From: Gordonia alkanivorans NBRC 16433
Lineage (GTDB): Bacteria; Actinomycetota; Actinomycetes; Mycobacteriales; Mycobacteriaceae
NCBI RefSeq assembly: GCF_000225505.1
Contig: NZ_BACI01000014.1
Coordinates: 1 to 64,000, forward strand
Reading direction: 5' to 3'
Length of the DNA: 64,000 nt
Position numbers and translations under genes: made by a program. This document shows positions 1 to 12,906 of this stretch, piece by piece (within the stretch, counting starts at the first letter, position 1; each line of letters starts with the position of its first letter). The notes under the pieces were generated by a model. The model made no database searches and was not told the origin of the DNA. It worked only from the letters and a program-made list of their open reading frames with translations.

Positions 1-1665
<1,665 letters not shown>

Positions 1666-1669
<4 letters not shown>

Positions 1670-2856
1670 GGGCGCGGCGGGCGCGCGTGGACGGCAGTCA
1701 GGTAGGCGCCGAGGTTGGTGGCGGTCTCGGCGACCGAATCGCCGCCGAACTTGTCCAGTGCCGCCTGGGCGACGACGAGCGCCACCATGGCCTCGGCGAC
1801 CACACCGGCCGCGGGCACGGCGCACACGTCGGAGCGCTGGTGGATCGCGCTGGCGGTCTCCCCCGTCTCCATGTCGACCGTCGACAGGGCGCGCGGCACC
1901 GTCGAGATCGGCTTCATCGCGATGCGGACGCGCAGATCCTCGCCGTTGGTCATGCCGCCTTCGAGGCCGCCTGCACGGTTGGTGGAGCGCAGCACGCCGT
2001 CGGGTCCGGGGACCATCTCGTCGTGGGCCTCGCTGCCGCGGCGGCGGGCGGTGGTGAAGCCGTCGCCGACCTCGACGCCCTTGATGGCCTGGATGCCCAT
2101 GAGTGCAGCGGCCAGACGTGCGTCGAGGCGGGTCTCACCGCTGACATGCGAGCCGAGGCCGACGGGCACACCGGTGGCGACGATCTCCACGACGCCGCCG
2201 AGGGTGTCGCCGTCCTTCTTGGCGGCTTCGATCTCGTCGATCATCGACCTCTCGGCGGCGGCGTCGAAAGCGCGGACCGGGCTGGCGTCGATGGCCTCGA
2301 GGTCGCTGTAGCGGGGCGGCGGGCCGACGTAGGGATCACTGGCGCCGATCGAGATGACGTGCGAGACGACCTCGATGCCGAAGACCTGACGCAGGAAGTT
2401 GCGGGCGACGGTGCCGGCGGCGACGCGTGCCGCGGTCTCGCGGGCGCTGGCGCGTTCGAGGACCGGACGGGCGTCGTCGAAGCCGTACTTGAGCATGCCC
2501 GAGTAGTCGGCGTGGCCGGGACGCGGACGGGTCAGCGGCGCGTTGCGGGCGCTGCCCTCGAGTTCGGCGGGATCGACCGGGTCGGCAGCCATGACGGTCT
2601 CCCATTTGGGCCATTCGGTGTTGCCGATCTCGATGGCGACCGGGCCGCCCATCGTGCGTCCGTGGCGCACGCCACCGATCACGGTGACCTTGTCGGCCTC
2701 GAACTTCATCCGCGCGCCGCGACCGTAGCCGAGGCGACGGCGGGCGAGCTGTTCGGCGATGTCCGACGAGGTGACCTCGACCCCGGCGACCATGCCCTCG
2801 ACGAGGGCGACCAAGGCGGGTCCGTGGGATTCTCCGGCAGTTATCCAGCGCAGCAC
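1666..2856 (-). CDS. aroC: chorismate synthase
   Basis: Makes chorismate from EPSP with reduced FMN, the last common step to aromatic amino acids, folate and menaquinone. The N-terminus reads [14 protein letters not shown] and is followed by [12 protein letters not shown] and GNTEWPKWE, all typical of the family. I chose the GTG at 2856 because homologues begin [12 protein letters not shown]. An in-frame ATG at 2874 and a GTG at 2883 lie just upstream, and a GGGGAG element sits about 11 bases before the ATG at 2874, so a start six codons longer is possible. With this start the protein is 396 aa. Confidence 0.95.
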
Positions 2857-2916
2857 AGTGATCAATTGTTCCATGTGCCCCACAACTCCCCGACAGCGGT
2901 CGTGGGGCGGGCGTCG

Positions 2917-3312
2917 TCAGGCCAGATCGGACACGGCGATCAGCGCACCGACGAGCGCCGGGGCGTGCGCATGTCCCCGTCGCGGTGCCCGTCGCCCGAC
3001 GTCCATCAGGGCGATCACCAGCGACACGAGGGAGGCGCACGCCACCATGATCATCGCGGTGTCCCAACGCAGCGCGAGACCGCCGCAGGCGAAGGCGAGC
3101 TTCACGTCACCGCCGCCGCACCACCCGGCCGTGAACGTCAGCAGGTACGGCGTCGCGGCAGCCGCTGCGGCGAGCCCCACGGCGGGCTGGGCGACGGCGA
3201 CGACAGCCACCGCGCAGAATCCTGGCCAGACCATCGCATTGGGGATGCGCCGGGTGCGTGCGTCGGTGACCGCGATCGCGAGCAACCAGAACAGGATCGC
3301 GGGTTCGACCAT
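2917..3312 (-). CDS. prepilin peptidase-like membrane protein (A24 family)
   Basis: Small type IV leader-peptidase-like protein, 131 aa from the ATG at 3312, which has GCGAGG about 8 bases upstream; a GTG at 3360 would add 16 residues. The two catalytic aspartates expected for GXGD aspartyl proteases are present: D17 in the TDARTRRIPN segment, and D69 in GGGDVKL. Hydrophobic segments surround them. It lacks the N-terminal methyltransferase/zinc domain of full PilD, as in many actinobacterial versions. It lies between aroE and aroC, and no pilin genes are visible in the window, so its substrate is unknown. Confidence 0.85.
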   Translation of the reverse strand: MVEPAILFWLLAIAVTDARTRRIPNAMVWPGFCAVAVVAVAQPAVGLAAAAAATPYLLTFTAGWCGGGDVKLAFACGGLALRWDTAMIMVACASLVSLVIALMDVGRRAPRRGHAHAPALVGALIAVSDLA

Positions 3313-3364
3313 GTGCCGAGCCTCGCGCGTATCGCCGACAGCGTCGTCGACGGTCTCCACAGCC

Positions 3365-4225
3365 TCAGGCGTTGGGGATGAGCACCTTCGTCATCGCTTC
3401 GCGGGGTGCCGGCAGTCCGGTGAACAGCTCGACCTGACGGAAGGCCTGGTTCAGCAACATGACCAGTCCCCCGACGACCACGCCACCGGCCGCCTCGACG
3501 GTGGCGGCGAGCGGCGTCGGCCAGGGGTCGTAGATCACGTCGACGACCTTGCGTGCGTGGGCGATTGCGGGCGCAAGCGTCTCGGCCGCCGGTGCGGGCA
3601 CCGTCGACACCACGACAGACGCTGCCCGGCAACGATTTTCGAGCGATGTCCCGGCGTCGAAGGGGACGACCTCACCGGCGATGCCGAGGCGCTCGCACAG
3701 CTCCAGGACCGACGCGGCCCGGCCGGCGTCGCGCGCGACAACCGAGATCGTCGAGACGCCCACCTCGGCGAGCGCCATGACGGTCGGCAGCGCCGTGCCG
3801 CCGGCACCGACCACGACCGCGTCGGGCGCGGCCCCCGCGGCCAGGTCTGCGTCGACGCCCAGTTCGGCCAGCGCGCCGGTCATGCCGTCGATGTCGGTGC
3901 AGTCGGCCCGCCACCCGCCGTCGATGCGGACGAGGGTGTTCGCCGATCCGACCAGTTCCGCCCGTTCGGTCCGCTCGGTCGCGAAGTCCAGGGCGGCCAG
4001 CTTGTTCGGCATGGTCACCGAGAACCCGACGAACTCCGGTGCCGCGTCGGAGACGATCTCGGGCAACCGGTCGGCCGTGCACTCGATCCGGTCGTAGGTC
4101 CAGTCGTCGAGACCCAGCGCCCGGTAGGCGGCCAGGTGGACGGCGGGCGACTTGGAGTGTGCGATCGGCGAACCGAGCACCGCCGCCCGGCGACGGTCAC
4201 CGTAGGGCGAACGGGTCACTGGCAT
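3365..4225 (-). CDS. aroE: shikimate dehydrogenase
   Basis: NADPH-dependent reduction of 3-dehydroshikimate to shikimate. The protein is 286 aa. The shikimate-binding AHSKSP is at residues 22-27, the catalytic lysine is K75 in TMPNK, the paired aspartate is in TDIDG near 111, and the NADP loop is GAGGTA. The ATG at 4225 (MPVTRSPYG) is preferred; it lies 10 bases inside the end of mltG. The much longer upstream frame is only a shadow of mltG. Order mltG-aroE-prepilin peptidase is shared with mycobacteria. Confidence 0.95.
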   Translation of the reverse strand: MPVTRSPYGDRRRAAVLGSPIAHSKSPAVHLAAYRALGLDDWTYDRIECTADRLPEIVSDAAPEFVGFSVTMPNKLAALDFATERTERAELVGSANTLVRIDGGWRADCTDIDGMTGALAELGVDADLAAGAAPDAVVVGAGGTALPTVMALAEVGVSTISVVARDAGRAASVLELCERLGIAGEVVPFDAGTSLENRCRAASVVVSTVPAPAAETLAPAIAHARKVVDVIYDPWPTPLAATVEAAGGVVVGGLVMLLNQAFRQVELFTGLPAPREAMTKVLIPNA

Positions 4226-5976
4226 CCCGTCGACACGAGCTTGTTCTTGCAGGCGACGTTGCGGTTGCGCTTGTGCTCCTCGAAGGTGTCGGCGAACAGC
4301 GTGGTACCCGCGGTGTCGACGGTGACGAAGTACAGCCACGAACCCGGTGCCGGGTCGAGCATCGCCTCGAGTGCGGGGACACCCACTGCCGCGATCGGGG
4401 TCGGCGGAAGACCCTTGTAGCGGTACGTGTTCCACTCGTTGTCGGCCTTGTATGCCTCACCGTGCACGTCGATGTTGGTGACGGCGGCGGTGTAGTTCTG
4501 CGTCGAGTCCATCTCGAGCCGCTGATCCTCGTCGAGCCGGTTGCGGATGACTCGGGCGACCTTTGGGGCATCCTCGACGTGGCGCACCTCGCGTTCGACG
4601 ATCGACGCCGCGATCAGCGTCTCGTAGGGCGAGAGTCCGGATTTGTTCTCGTCCACCAGACCCCACTGGTCGAACATCGCCGCGCTCTTGGTGATCATCT
4701 CGTTGAGAATCTGCACCGCACTGTGATCGGGTTCGACGCGTTCCCAGGTGGTGGGCGCGATCAGGCCCTCGATGCGGCGATGGTCGCCGGTCATCGACGC
4801 GACGTTCTCCTTCGCCCAATCCGGCACCCCGAGCGCCTCGGGGGTCGAGGTGGCGGCCGCCTCTTCGAGCTGCGCCACCGTGACACCCTCGGGCTGACCG
4901 TTGATCTCGGTCGTCGTGGCGTCCTCGATCAACTGGAAGATGCCCGGCGTGACCTTGTCGTCGATACCGGTCTTGGAATCGAGTTGCAGACCCGGCGGGA
5001 TCACCACGCGTCCGACGCGGTGCTGGGCACTGTCGTCGGTGAGCATCTCCACGGCGGTCGACGCCGGGATCTGGGTCCGCATCTTGTAGAGGCCGCCGGA
5101 CATGGGCTGGCCGTCCGCGGCGTCGAGGAAAGCACGCATGCTGCCGACGACATCGGCGTCGAGAAGGATCCGGCCGAAGTCGGACAGGGTCGAGTTCTCC
5201 GGGATGTCGACGATCACGTCGCTGGCACCGGCGGTGTTGGTGTAGTCCTTGCGCGACTCCAGGACTCCCATGGAACGCAGACCGTAGTAGCCGACGCCGC
5301 CGACGAGGGCGAGCATGAACACGATGGCGAGTGCCAGCACCACGCGACGCTTCTTCTGGTTCTCCCGGTTGCGTCGGCGCGGGCGTCGTGGCGCCGCGGC
5401 CGGCTCCGCGTCGTCGGCACCCGGCCACCAGTCGTCCTCGTCGCGCGCACGCGGTCCACGCGGCGTCGTCGCCACGGGCTCGGGGTGTGCGGGCTCGCCG
5501 TACGCAGGCTCGTCGTAGGTGGGCTCGTCGTACGCGGGCTGGGCGTCGACGTCGCTGAACTCGTGGTCGTCGTACCGGGGTTCGACGTATTCCGGTTCGG
5601 GCCGGCGCGGGGGGGCCGGCGGCGGAGGTGCCTGCTGTGCACGCGGCGGCTGCGGGGGTTGACCACCCGGCGGAATCCGGACGGGCTGCGCACGTCCCGG
5701 AATCCCACCCGGCCGGCCACTCTGGGCCGGGGGCGTGGGCTCGCCGGGCTGCGCGGGCGGGGCTGCACGCCGGCGACGATGCCGGGTGTGTGACGCACCC
5801 TCGCCGGGCTGCGTGAAGTACCGCAGACGCTCCGGATCCATACCCTCGGCACCGCTTTGGTGCGCGTCGGCACGGCGTCCCTGGCTGTCCCGGTGTCGCG
5901 TGCGACGCCGTTCTTCGGTCACCGCCGGCTCCCCTCCCGACTCTGTCGAGGGATCATCGGACTCACCGTCGCGCAT
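4216..5976 (-). CDS. mltG: endolytic murein transglycosylase
   Basis: Cleaves nascent glycan strands near the membrane and is thought to set strand length. Of 586 aa, about 210 form a charged, proline-rich cytoplasmic N-terminus. One membrane helix follows at about 211-232, then an extracellular YceG domain at about 250-586. The catalytic glutamate is probably E461 in the ASIVEREV motif, with the conserved TPIAAVG and PGSWLYFV segments further on. The cytoplasmic tail holds a short run of PAYDEP-like repeats at 146-167. The start overlaps the ruvX stop by 14 bases. Confidence 0.93.
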   Translation of the reverse strand: MRDGESDDPSTESGGEPAVTEERRRTRHRDSQGRRADAHQSGAEGMDPERLRYFTQPGEGASHTRHRRRRAAPPAQPGEPTPPAQSGRPGGIPGRAQPVRIPPGGQPPQPPRAQQAPPPPAPPRRPEPEYVEPRYDDHEFSDVDAQPAYDEPTYDEPAYGEPAHPEPVATTPRGPRARDEDDWWPGADDAEPAAAPRRPRRRNRENQKKRRVVLALAIVFMLALVGGVGYYGLRSMGVLESRKDYTNTAGASDVIVDIPENSTLSDFGRILLDADVVGSMRAFLDAADGQPMSGGLYKMRTQIPASTAVEMLTDDSAQHRVGRVVIPPGLQLDSKTGIDDKVTPGIFQLIEDATTTEINGQPEGVTVAQLEEAAATSTPEALGVPDWAKENVASMTGDHRRIEGLIAPTTWERVEPDHSAVQILNEMITKSAAMFDQWGLVDENKSGLSPYETLIAASIVEREVRHVEDAPKVARVIRNRLDEDQRLEMDSTQNYTAAVTNIDVHGEAYKADNEWNTYRYKGLPPTPIAAVGVPALEAMLDPAPGSWLYFVTVDTAGTTLFADTFEEHKRNRNVACKNKLVSTGCQ

Positions 5977-6411
5977 CCAGCCATCCCTGAAGGATAGCGA
6001 CCGCCGCGGCTTGGTCGATGACTCCTCGTGATGACTTCACCGTCCGGCCGCTCGCGTGCAGCGCCTGCTGCGCGGTCACGGTGGTGAATCGTTCGTCCTG
6101 CCAATGCACCTCGGCCGGCGCGATCCGCTCGGCGAGTCGATCACCGAAGGCGCGTGCGGTCTCCGCCGCGACCCCGGTGGTGTTCTTCAGCGTCTTCGGC
6201 AGCCCGATGACGACGCCGATCGCCCCGTATTCGGCGACCAGTTCCACGATCCGATCGAGATCGGTTGTGGCAGAGGGTGTTCGACGGACAGTCTCCACCG
6301 GTGTGGCGAGAATCCCGTCGGGGTCGCAGACCGCGACACCGATCCGGACGCTCCCGACGTCGATACCGAGGCGGCGGCCTCGTTGCAGGCGCGGATCCTG
6401 GTCGATGGGCA

Positions 6412-6412
<1 letters not shown>
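5963..6412 (-). CDS. ruvX: YqgF/RuvX family, putative Holliday junction resolvase / pre-16S rRNA nuclease
   Basis: RNase H-fold protein of 149 aa. The first strand LGIDVGSVRIGVAV carries the conserved aspartate, GLPKTLKN and the later DERFTT and DQAAAVAILQ motifs complete the YqgF set. In Escherichia coli the family matures the 5' end of 16S rRNA; the resolvase role is an older inference. Its ATG overlaps the alaS stop by one base (TGATG), so it is probably translated together with alaS. Confidence 0.93.
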
Positions 6413-9087
<2,675 letters not shown>

Positions 9088-9189
9088 TGTTGGTCTCGTC
9101 CTCGCCGTTGGTTGTCGCGACATCCCAGAGTACCGTCGGCGCGTCGCGGAACCGGTCCCGGGCGTCATACCCCGGCACATCCGACGTGA

Positions 9190-10563
9190 TCAGCGGGATC
9201 GGCGACGTGTGACGGCACCCCGGACGATGGATCTCAGGCGTGCCACGCGCGGCCCGATCTCACGTTCGAGCCCGTGATCGGTGGGCTCGTAGTAGTCGAC
9301 GCCGACGAGTTCGTCGGGCGGGTACTGCTGGGGCACCACGCCGTCGGGATGGTCGTGCGGGTACCGGTAGGCGACAGCGTTGCCTAGTTTCTTGGCACCG
9401 GCGTAATGGCTGTCGCGCAGGTGGGCGGGCACCGCCCGGGCCTTGCCCGCCTCGACGTCGGCGAGTGCGGCGCCGATCGCCGAGACCACGCCGGCCGACT
9501 TCGGTGCGGTCGCCAGGTGGATGGTCGCCTGGGTCAGGGCCAGTTTGGCCTCCGGCATGCCGACGAGGTTGACCACCTGGGCGGCGGCGACCGCGGTCTG
9601 CAGCGCGGTGGGATCGGCCATGCCGATGTCCTCGCTCGCGTGGATCATCAGGCGCCGGGCGATGAAGCGCGGGTCCTCCCCCGCCGCGATCATGCGCGCC
9701 AGGTAGTGCACGGCGGCGTCGACGTCGGAGCCGCGGATCGATTTGATGAACGCGCTGGTCACATCGTAGTGCTGGTCGCCGTCGCGGTCGTAGCGCACCG
9801 CCGCGCGGTCGATCGCGGTCTCGACGTCGGCGAGGTCGACGTGGGTGGCCGAGTCGGCGCTGGCCTCGAGCGCGGTGAGGGCCCGCCGGGCATCGCCGCC
9901 GGCGACCGCGACCAGGTGGTCGTAGGCGGCCTCGGTCACCTCGACCTGCCCGTCGAGGCCCCGCGGGTCGGCGACGGCCCGGGTGAGGACCTCACGGATG
10001 TCGTCGTCGGTCAGCGACCGCAACTGCAACACGAGGGACCGTGACAGCAGGGGTGCGACGACGGAGAACGACGGGTTCTCGGTGGTCGCCGCCACGAGCA
10101 GCACGATCCGGTTCTCGACCGCGTCGAGCAGAGCGTCCTGCTGGGTCTTGGAGAAGCGGTGGACCTCGTCGATGAACAGGACGGTCTGCTGACCGTCGAT
10201 GAGCCGGCGCCGGGCGACGTCGATGACGGCGCGCACCTCTTTGACTCCCGCCGACAGGGCGGACAACGCCTCGAACCGGCCGCCGGTGGCGCGGGCGATC
10301 AGCGACGCCATCGTCGTCTTGCCGGTGCCGGGCGGGCCGTAGAGCAGCACCGACGCCGCGCCCACGCCGCTGATCAGGCGACGCAGCGGCGAGCCGTCGC
10401 CGAGCAGGTGCTGTTGGCCGACGATCTCGTCGAGGGTCTGCGGACGCATGCGGACCGCGAGCGGTGCCGTCGGTTTCGGTGCCGCGGTCAAGCCGTCTGC
10501 ACCGGGCGTCGGCCCACCGGCTCCGGCCCGGGGATCCACGGGCGGGTCGAACAATCCGTCCAC
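9190..10563 (-). CDS. rarA: replication-associated recombination protein A (AAA ATPase)
   Basis: RarA/MgsA clamp-loader-like ATPase that acts at stalled forks. From the GTG at 10563 it is 457 aa. Walker [10 protein letters not shown] is at residues 76-84, Walker B with DEVH at 132-135, sensor segment TTENPSF and the arginine-finger region LLSRS follow, and the C-terminal half has the MgsA tetramerisation region with the [10 protein letters not shown] motif. The start lies 7 bases after the stop of the upstream phosphotransferase gene and gives the family N-terminus DGLFDPP. The longer frame upstream is not conserved. Confidence 0.93.
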   Translation of the reverse strand: MDGLFDPPVDPRAGAGGPTPGADGLTAAPKPTAPLAVRMRPQTLDEIVGQQHLLGDGSPLRRLISGVGAASVLLYGPPGTGKTTMASLIARATGGRFEALSALSAGVKEVRAVIDVARRRLIDGQQTVLFIDEVHRFSKTQQDALLDAVENRIVLLVAATTENPSFSVVAPLLSRSLVLQLRSLTDDDIREVLTRAVADPRGLDGQVEVTEAAYDHLVAVAGGDARRALTALEASADSATHVDLADVETAIDRAAVRYDRDGDQHYDVTSAFIKSIRGSDVDAAVHYLARMIAAGEDPRFIARRLMIHASEDIGMADPTALQTAVAAAQVVNLVGMPEAKLALTQATIHLATAPKSAGVVSAIGAALADVEAGKARAVPAHLRDSHYAGAKKLGNAVAYRYPHDHPDGVVPQQYPPDELVGVDYYEPTDHGLEREIGPRVARLRSIVRGAVTRRRSR

Positions 10564-10570
10564 GAGCCGA

Positions 10571-11812
10571 TCAGGCCATCCAGATGCGCTGCAACGCGAG
10601 ACCCGTTGCAGTCGCGAAGTCGGCGATCGCGTCCTCACCGGCGCGACCGGCGGCGGCCGCGAGGTCGGTCCAGCGGGACACGAGTACACGCGGATCGTTC
10701 GTGTGCAGTGCCCAGTCGTGGGTGAATCCGCCGGTGCTCTCGGTCGGGGTGCCAGCGGCGGAGCCCTGCAGTTCGGGGTCGAACGGGGTCATCTCGAGGC
10801 TCGCGTCGGAATCCGCACCGACCGCGTTCTCCGTGGCGATGAGGTCGGTGTCGGCGGGCAGCATCCACGCGGTCGACAGCCACACCCACAGCAGCCGGGC
10901 GACGAGCACCTTGCGCTGCATCTCGCGTTCGTGCGCGAGGGCCGGCCAGATCGGGTTCACCTCCGACCGCCAGGCGTCGACCATCGACACCTCGAGGTCG
11001 GTGGCACGTGCCGCGGCGCGCGCGGGCAGCTGGGCGGTCATGGTCACCACGGCGTACGCGATGTCGAGGGTGGCGTCGCGGAAACCGCCCCACTCGTAGT
11101 CCATGAACTGCACGCCGTCGTCGTTGATCATGATGTTCTCGGGGCCCACGTCCGACGGACTGAATGCGCGGTGCTCACCATCGTCGAACAGGGCGGCCGC
11201 GGTCTCGAGGGCCTCGATGACGCGGTCCGGCACCTGCACGCCGAGCGCGGCGGCGTGTCCGGCCAGTGCCTCGACGGAGCGTCGGGCCTCGTCCCGGAGG
11301 ATGTCACGTCCCTCGGTGCCCGACCTGCCGCGGCGGACCAGGGCGTCGAAGTCGATCTCGCCGCCGACGGTGGCGGCGTGCATGCGGCCCAGGGCCTGGC
11401 CCCAGGCACTCACCGCGCGGGAGGTCTCCACCGGGTCGACGCCGTCGAGGTACTCCAGCATCGAGCGGCCGTGCCCGAGGTCGGAGAGCACCATCAGGCG
11501 CAGGTCGGGGTCAGAGGCGATGAGCTGCGGACCCGGCCGCGACTCGTTCGGGAGCGCGGTGGCGTACTTGTACGAGGCGATCTCCCGGTGGAACGCCTGC
11601 GGGTCCTCGTGCTCGGGCAGCGCCTTGATCACCAGCGAACGGTCCAGGCTGAGGGGGTTCTGCGCCACCCTCACCCGAACCACCGTCGTACGGCCGCTAC
11701 CACCGAGGTCCTCCGGGTCGTCGAGGACTACGGAGGAACCGGCGCGGTGTGACAGCAGCGCCTCTGCCGCCCGCACCACGCTGGTGATGCGGCTTTCAGT
11801 AATGACCGTCAT
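10571..11812 (-). CDS. aminoglycoside/choline phosphotransferase-family protein
   Basis: 413-aa kinase-fold protein of the APH/choline kinase superfamily. The N-lobe has a [10 protein letters not shown] segment with the ATP lysine. The catalytic loop reads [11 protein letters not shown], with Asp and Asn in place but the usual Brenner-motif His replaced (PSD where HGD is expected). The metal-binding Asp follows in FMDYEWGGF. The substrate cannot be told from sequence. The ATG at 11812 (MTVITESR) is used; upstream frame is non-coding. It is followed after 7 bases by rarA. The upstream region holds three tight palindromes listed separately. Confidence 0.85.
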   Translation of the reverse strand: MTVITESRITSVVRAAEALLSHRAGSSVVLDDPEDLGGSGRTTVVRVRVAQNPLSLDRSLVIKALPEHEDPQAFHREIASYKYATALPNESRPGPQLIASDPDLRLMVLSDLGHGRSMLEYLDGVDPVETSRAVSAWGQALGRMHAATVGGEIDFDALVRRGRSGTEGRDILRDEARRSVEALAGHAAALGVQVPDRVIEALETAAALFDDGEHRAFSPSDVGPENIMINDDGVQFMDYEWGGFRDATLDIAYAVVTMTAQLPARAAARATDLEVSMVDAWRSEVNPIWPALAHEREMQRKVLVARLLWVWLSTAWMLPADTDLIATENAVGADSDASLEMTPFDPELQGSAAGTPTESTGGFTHDWALHTNDPRVLVSRWTDLAAAAGRAGEDAIADFATATGLALQRIWMA

Positions 11813-11831
11813 GTCGTATCCCAAGGTACCC

Positions 11832-11859
11832 GTTGCAACTGTGTTGCAACACCGGTGTT
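11832..11859. promoter_or_regulatory. cluster of three palindromes upstream of the phosphotransferase gene
   Basis: Two copies of the perfect palindrome GTTGCAAC lie at 11832-11839 and 11843-11850, 11 bp apart (one helical turn). A perfect 12-bp palindrome AACACCGGTGTT at 11848-11859 overlaps the second. All are 20-47 bases upstream of the ATG at 11812. On the minus strand a TACCTT hexamer (a TANNNT -10 candidate) lies just downstream of the palindromes, so a bound protein would cover the -35 region. This looks like a compact operator; the regulator is unknown. Confidence 0.5.
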
Positions 11860-11943
11860 CATCCTTCTGTACGACCTCGGGATTGGTGAATGACGATTCA
11901 GACGCGCCGATTCCGGTGCCTCCCAGGGGTTTAGCGGACCGGC

Positions 11944-12906
11944 TCACAATTCGTGCCGGGTTGCGCCCTCGGTGGACACAACCGGAGGGGTCGCGCCGGC
12001 CGGGTCGGGTGATTCGTCCTCGACCGGACTGACGTCGACCGAGACGTCGATGTGGCTCTTGGTCGAGTCGGTGTAGATGACCCCGCGCAGCGGCGGGACG
12101 TCGTCGTAGTCGCGGCCCCAGGCGAGGGTGACGTGGCGTTCGTCGACCAGTTTGTCGTTGGTCGGGTCGAACGGCAGCCAGCGGCCGTCGGGCATCCACA
12201 CCGCCGCCCACGCATGGCTCGCGTCGGCGCCGAAGATCTTCTCCTTGCCCGGTGGCGGATCGGTCGCCAGATACCCGGACTCGTAGCGGGCGGCGAGTCC
12301 GACCGAGCGCAGACACGCGATCGCGACCCGGGCGAAGTCCTGGCAGACACCCTCGCGCCGCTGCATCACCGTGTCGACCCTCGTCGAGATCGCCGTCGAT
12401 CCCGAGCGGTAGGTGAAGTCGTCGAAGATCCGGGTGGTGAGGTCGGTGACGGCCTCGATCAGCGGTCGTCCCGGGGTGAACACCCGGGACGCATAGTCGC
12501 GTACCGACGCGGTGATCTCCGGCGGATCGAGATCGATGACGAACTCGGCGGCGAGCGCGGCCTCGCGACTACCGGCCACCGCCGGGCGCGCCGACTCCCA
12601 GGGTGCGCGCGCCGCGGGACCGATGATCATGCCCTGGTCGACGCCGTCGACCTCGACGACCGAGCGCGCGGTCACCGTCAGTTCCCGATGGGAAGTGCGG
12701 ACGTGGAAGTAGCTGTCGTTGTTGCCGTAGACGTCGATGCCCGTCGACCGGTCGTCGGGCTCTGGTTCGATGTCGACGGTGGCCGAGAGCACCCGCTGTC
12801 CCGGCAGGTCGCGCGGGGTCAGGTAGCAACGGCCGTACGACGAGGACACGTCGTCGTTGTAGGTGTACCGGGTCCGGTGCATGACCCGGTAGACGCGGGT
12901 GCTCAC
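11944..12906 (-). CDS. transglutaminase-like cysteine protease-fold protein
   Basis: 320-aa protein with an N-terminal bacterial transglutaminase beta domain (MSTRVYRVMHRTRY) and a C-terminal transglutaminase core. The catalytic triad is visible as C188 in GVCQDFAR, H231 in ASHAW and D247 in FDPTND. No signal peptide is seen, so it is likely cytoplasmic. Its GTG start overlaps the stop of the upstream ATP-grasp/alpha-E gene (GTGA). Families of this type travel with circularly permuted ATP-grasp and alpha-E proteins and are predicted to act as peptidases or amide-bond enzymes on a peptide product. The counterpart in M. tuberculosis is, as I recall, Rv2569c. Confidence 0.88.
   Translation of the reverse strand: MSTRVYRVMHRTRYTYNDDVSSSYGRCYLTPRDLPGQRVLSATVDIEPEPDDRSTGIDVYGNNDSYFHVRTSHRELTVTARSVVEVDGVDQGMIIGPAARAPWESARPAVAGSREAALAAEFVIDLDPPEITASVRDYASRVFTPGRPLIEAVTDLTTRIFDDFTYRSGSTAISTRVDTVMQRREGVCQDFARVAIACLRSVGLAARYESGYLATDPPPGKEKIFGADASHAWAAVWMPDGRWLPFDPTNDKLVDERHVTLAWGRDYDDVPPLRGVIYTDSTKSHIDVSVDVSPVEDESPDPAGATPPVVSTEGATRHEL

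Noticed and set aside
2917..3312. Prepilin peptidase gene as evidence for a pilus or Tad locus
   Set aside because: No pilin, secretion ATPase or assembly genes lie in the window, and the gene is a conserved lone neighbour of aroE in related genera.
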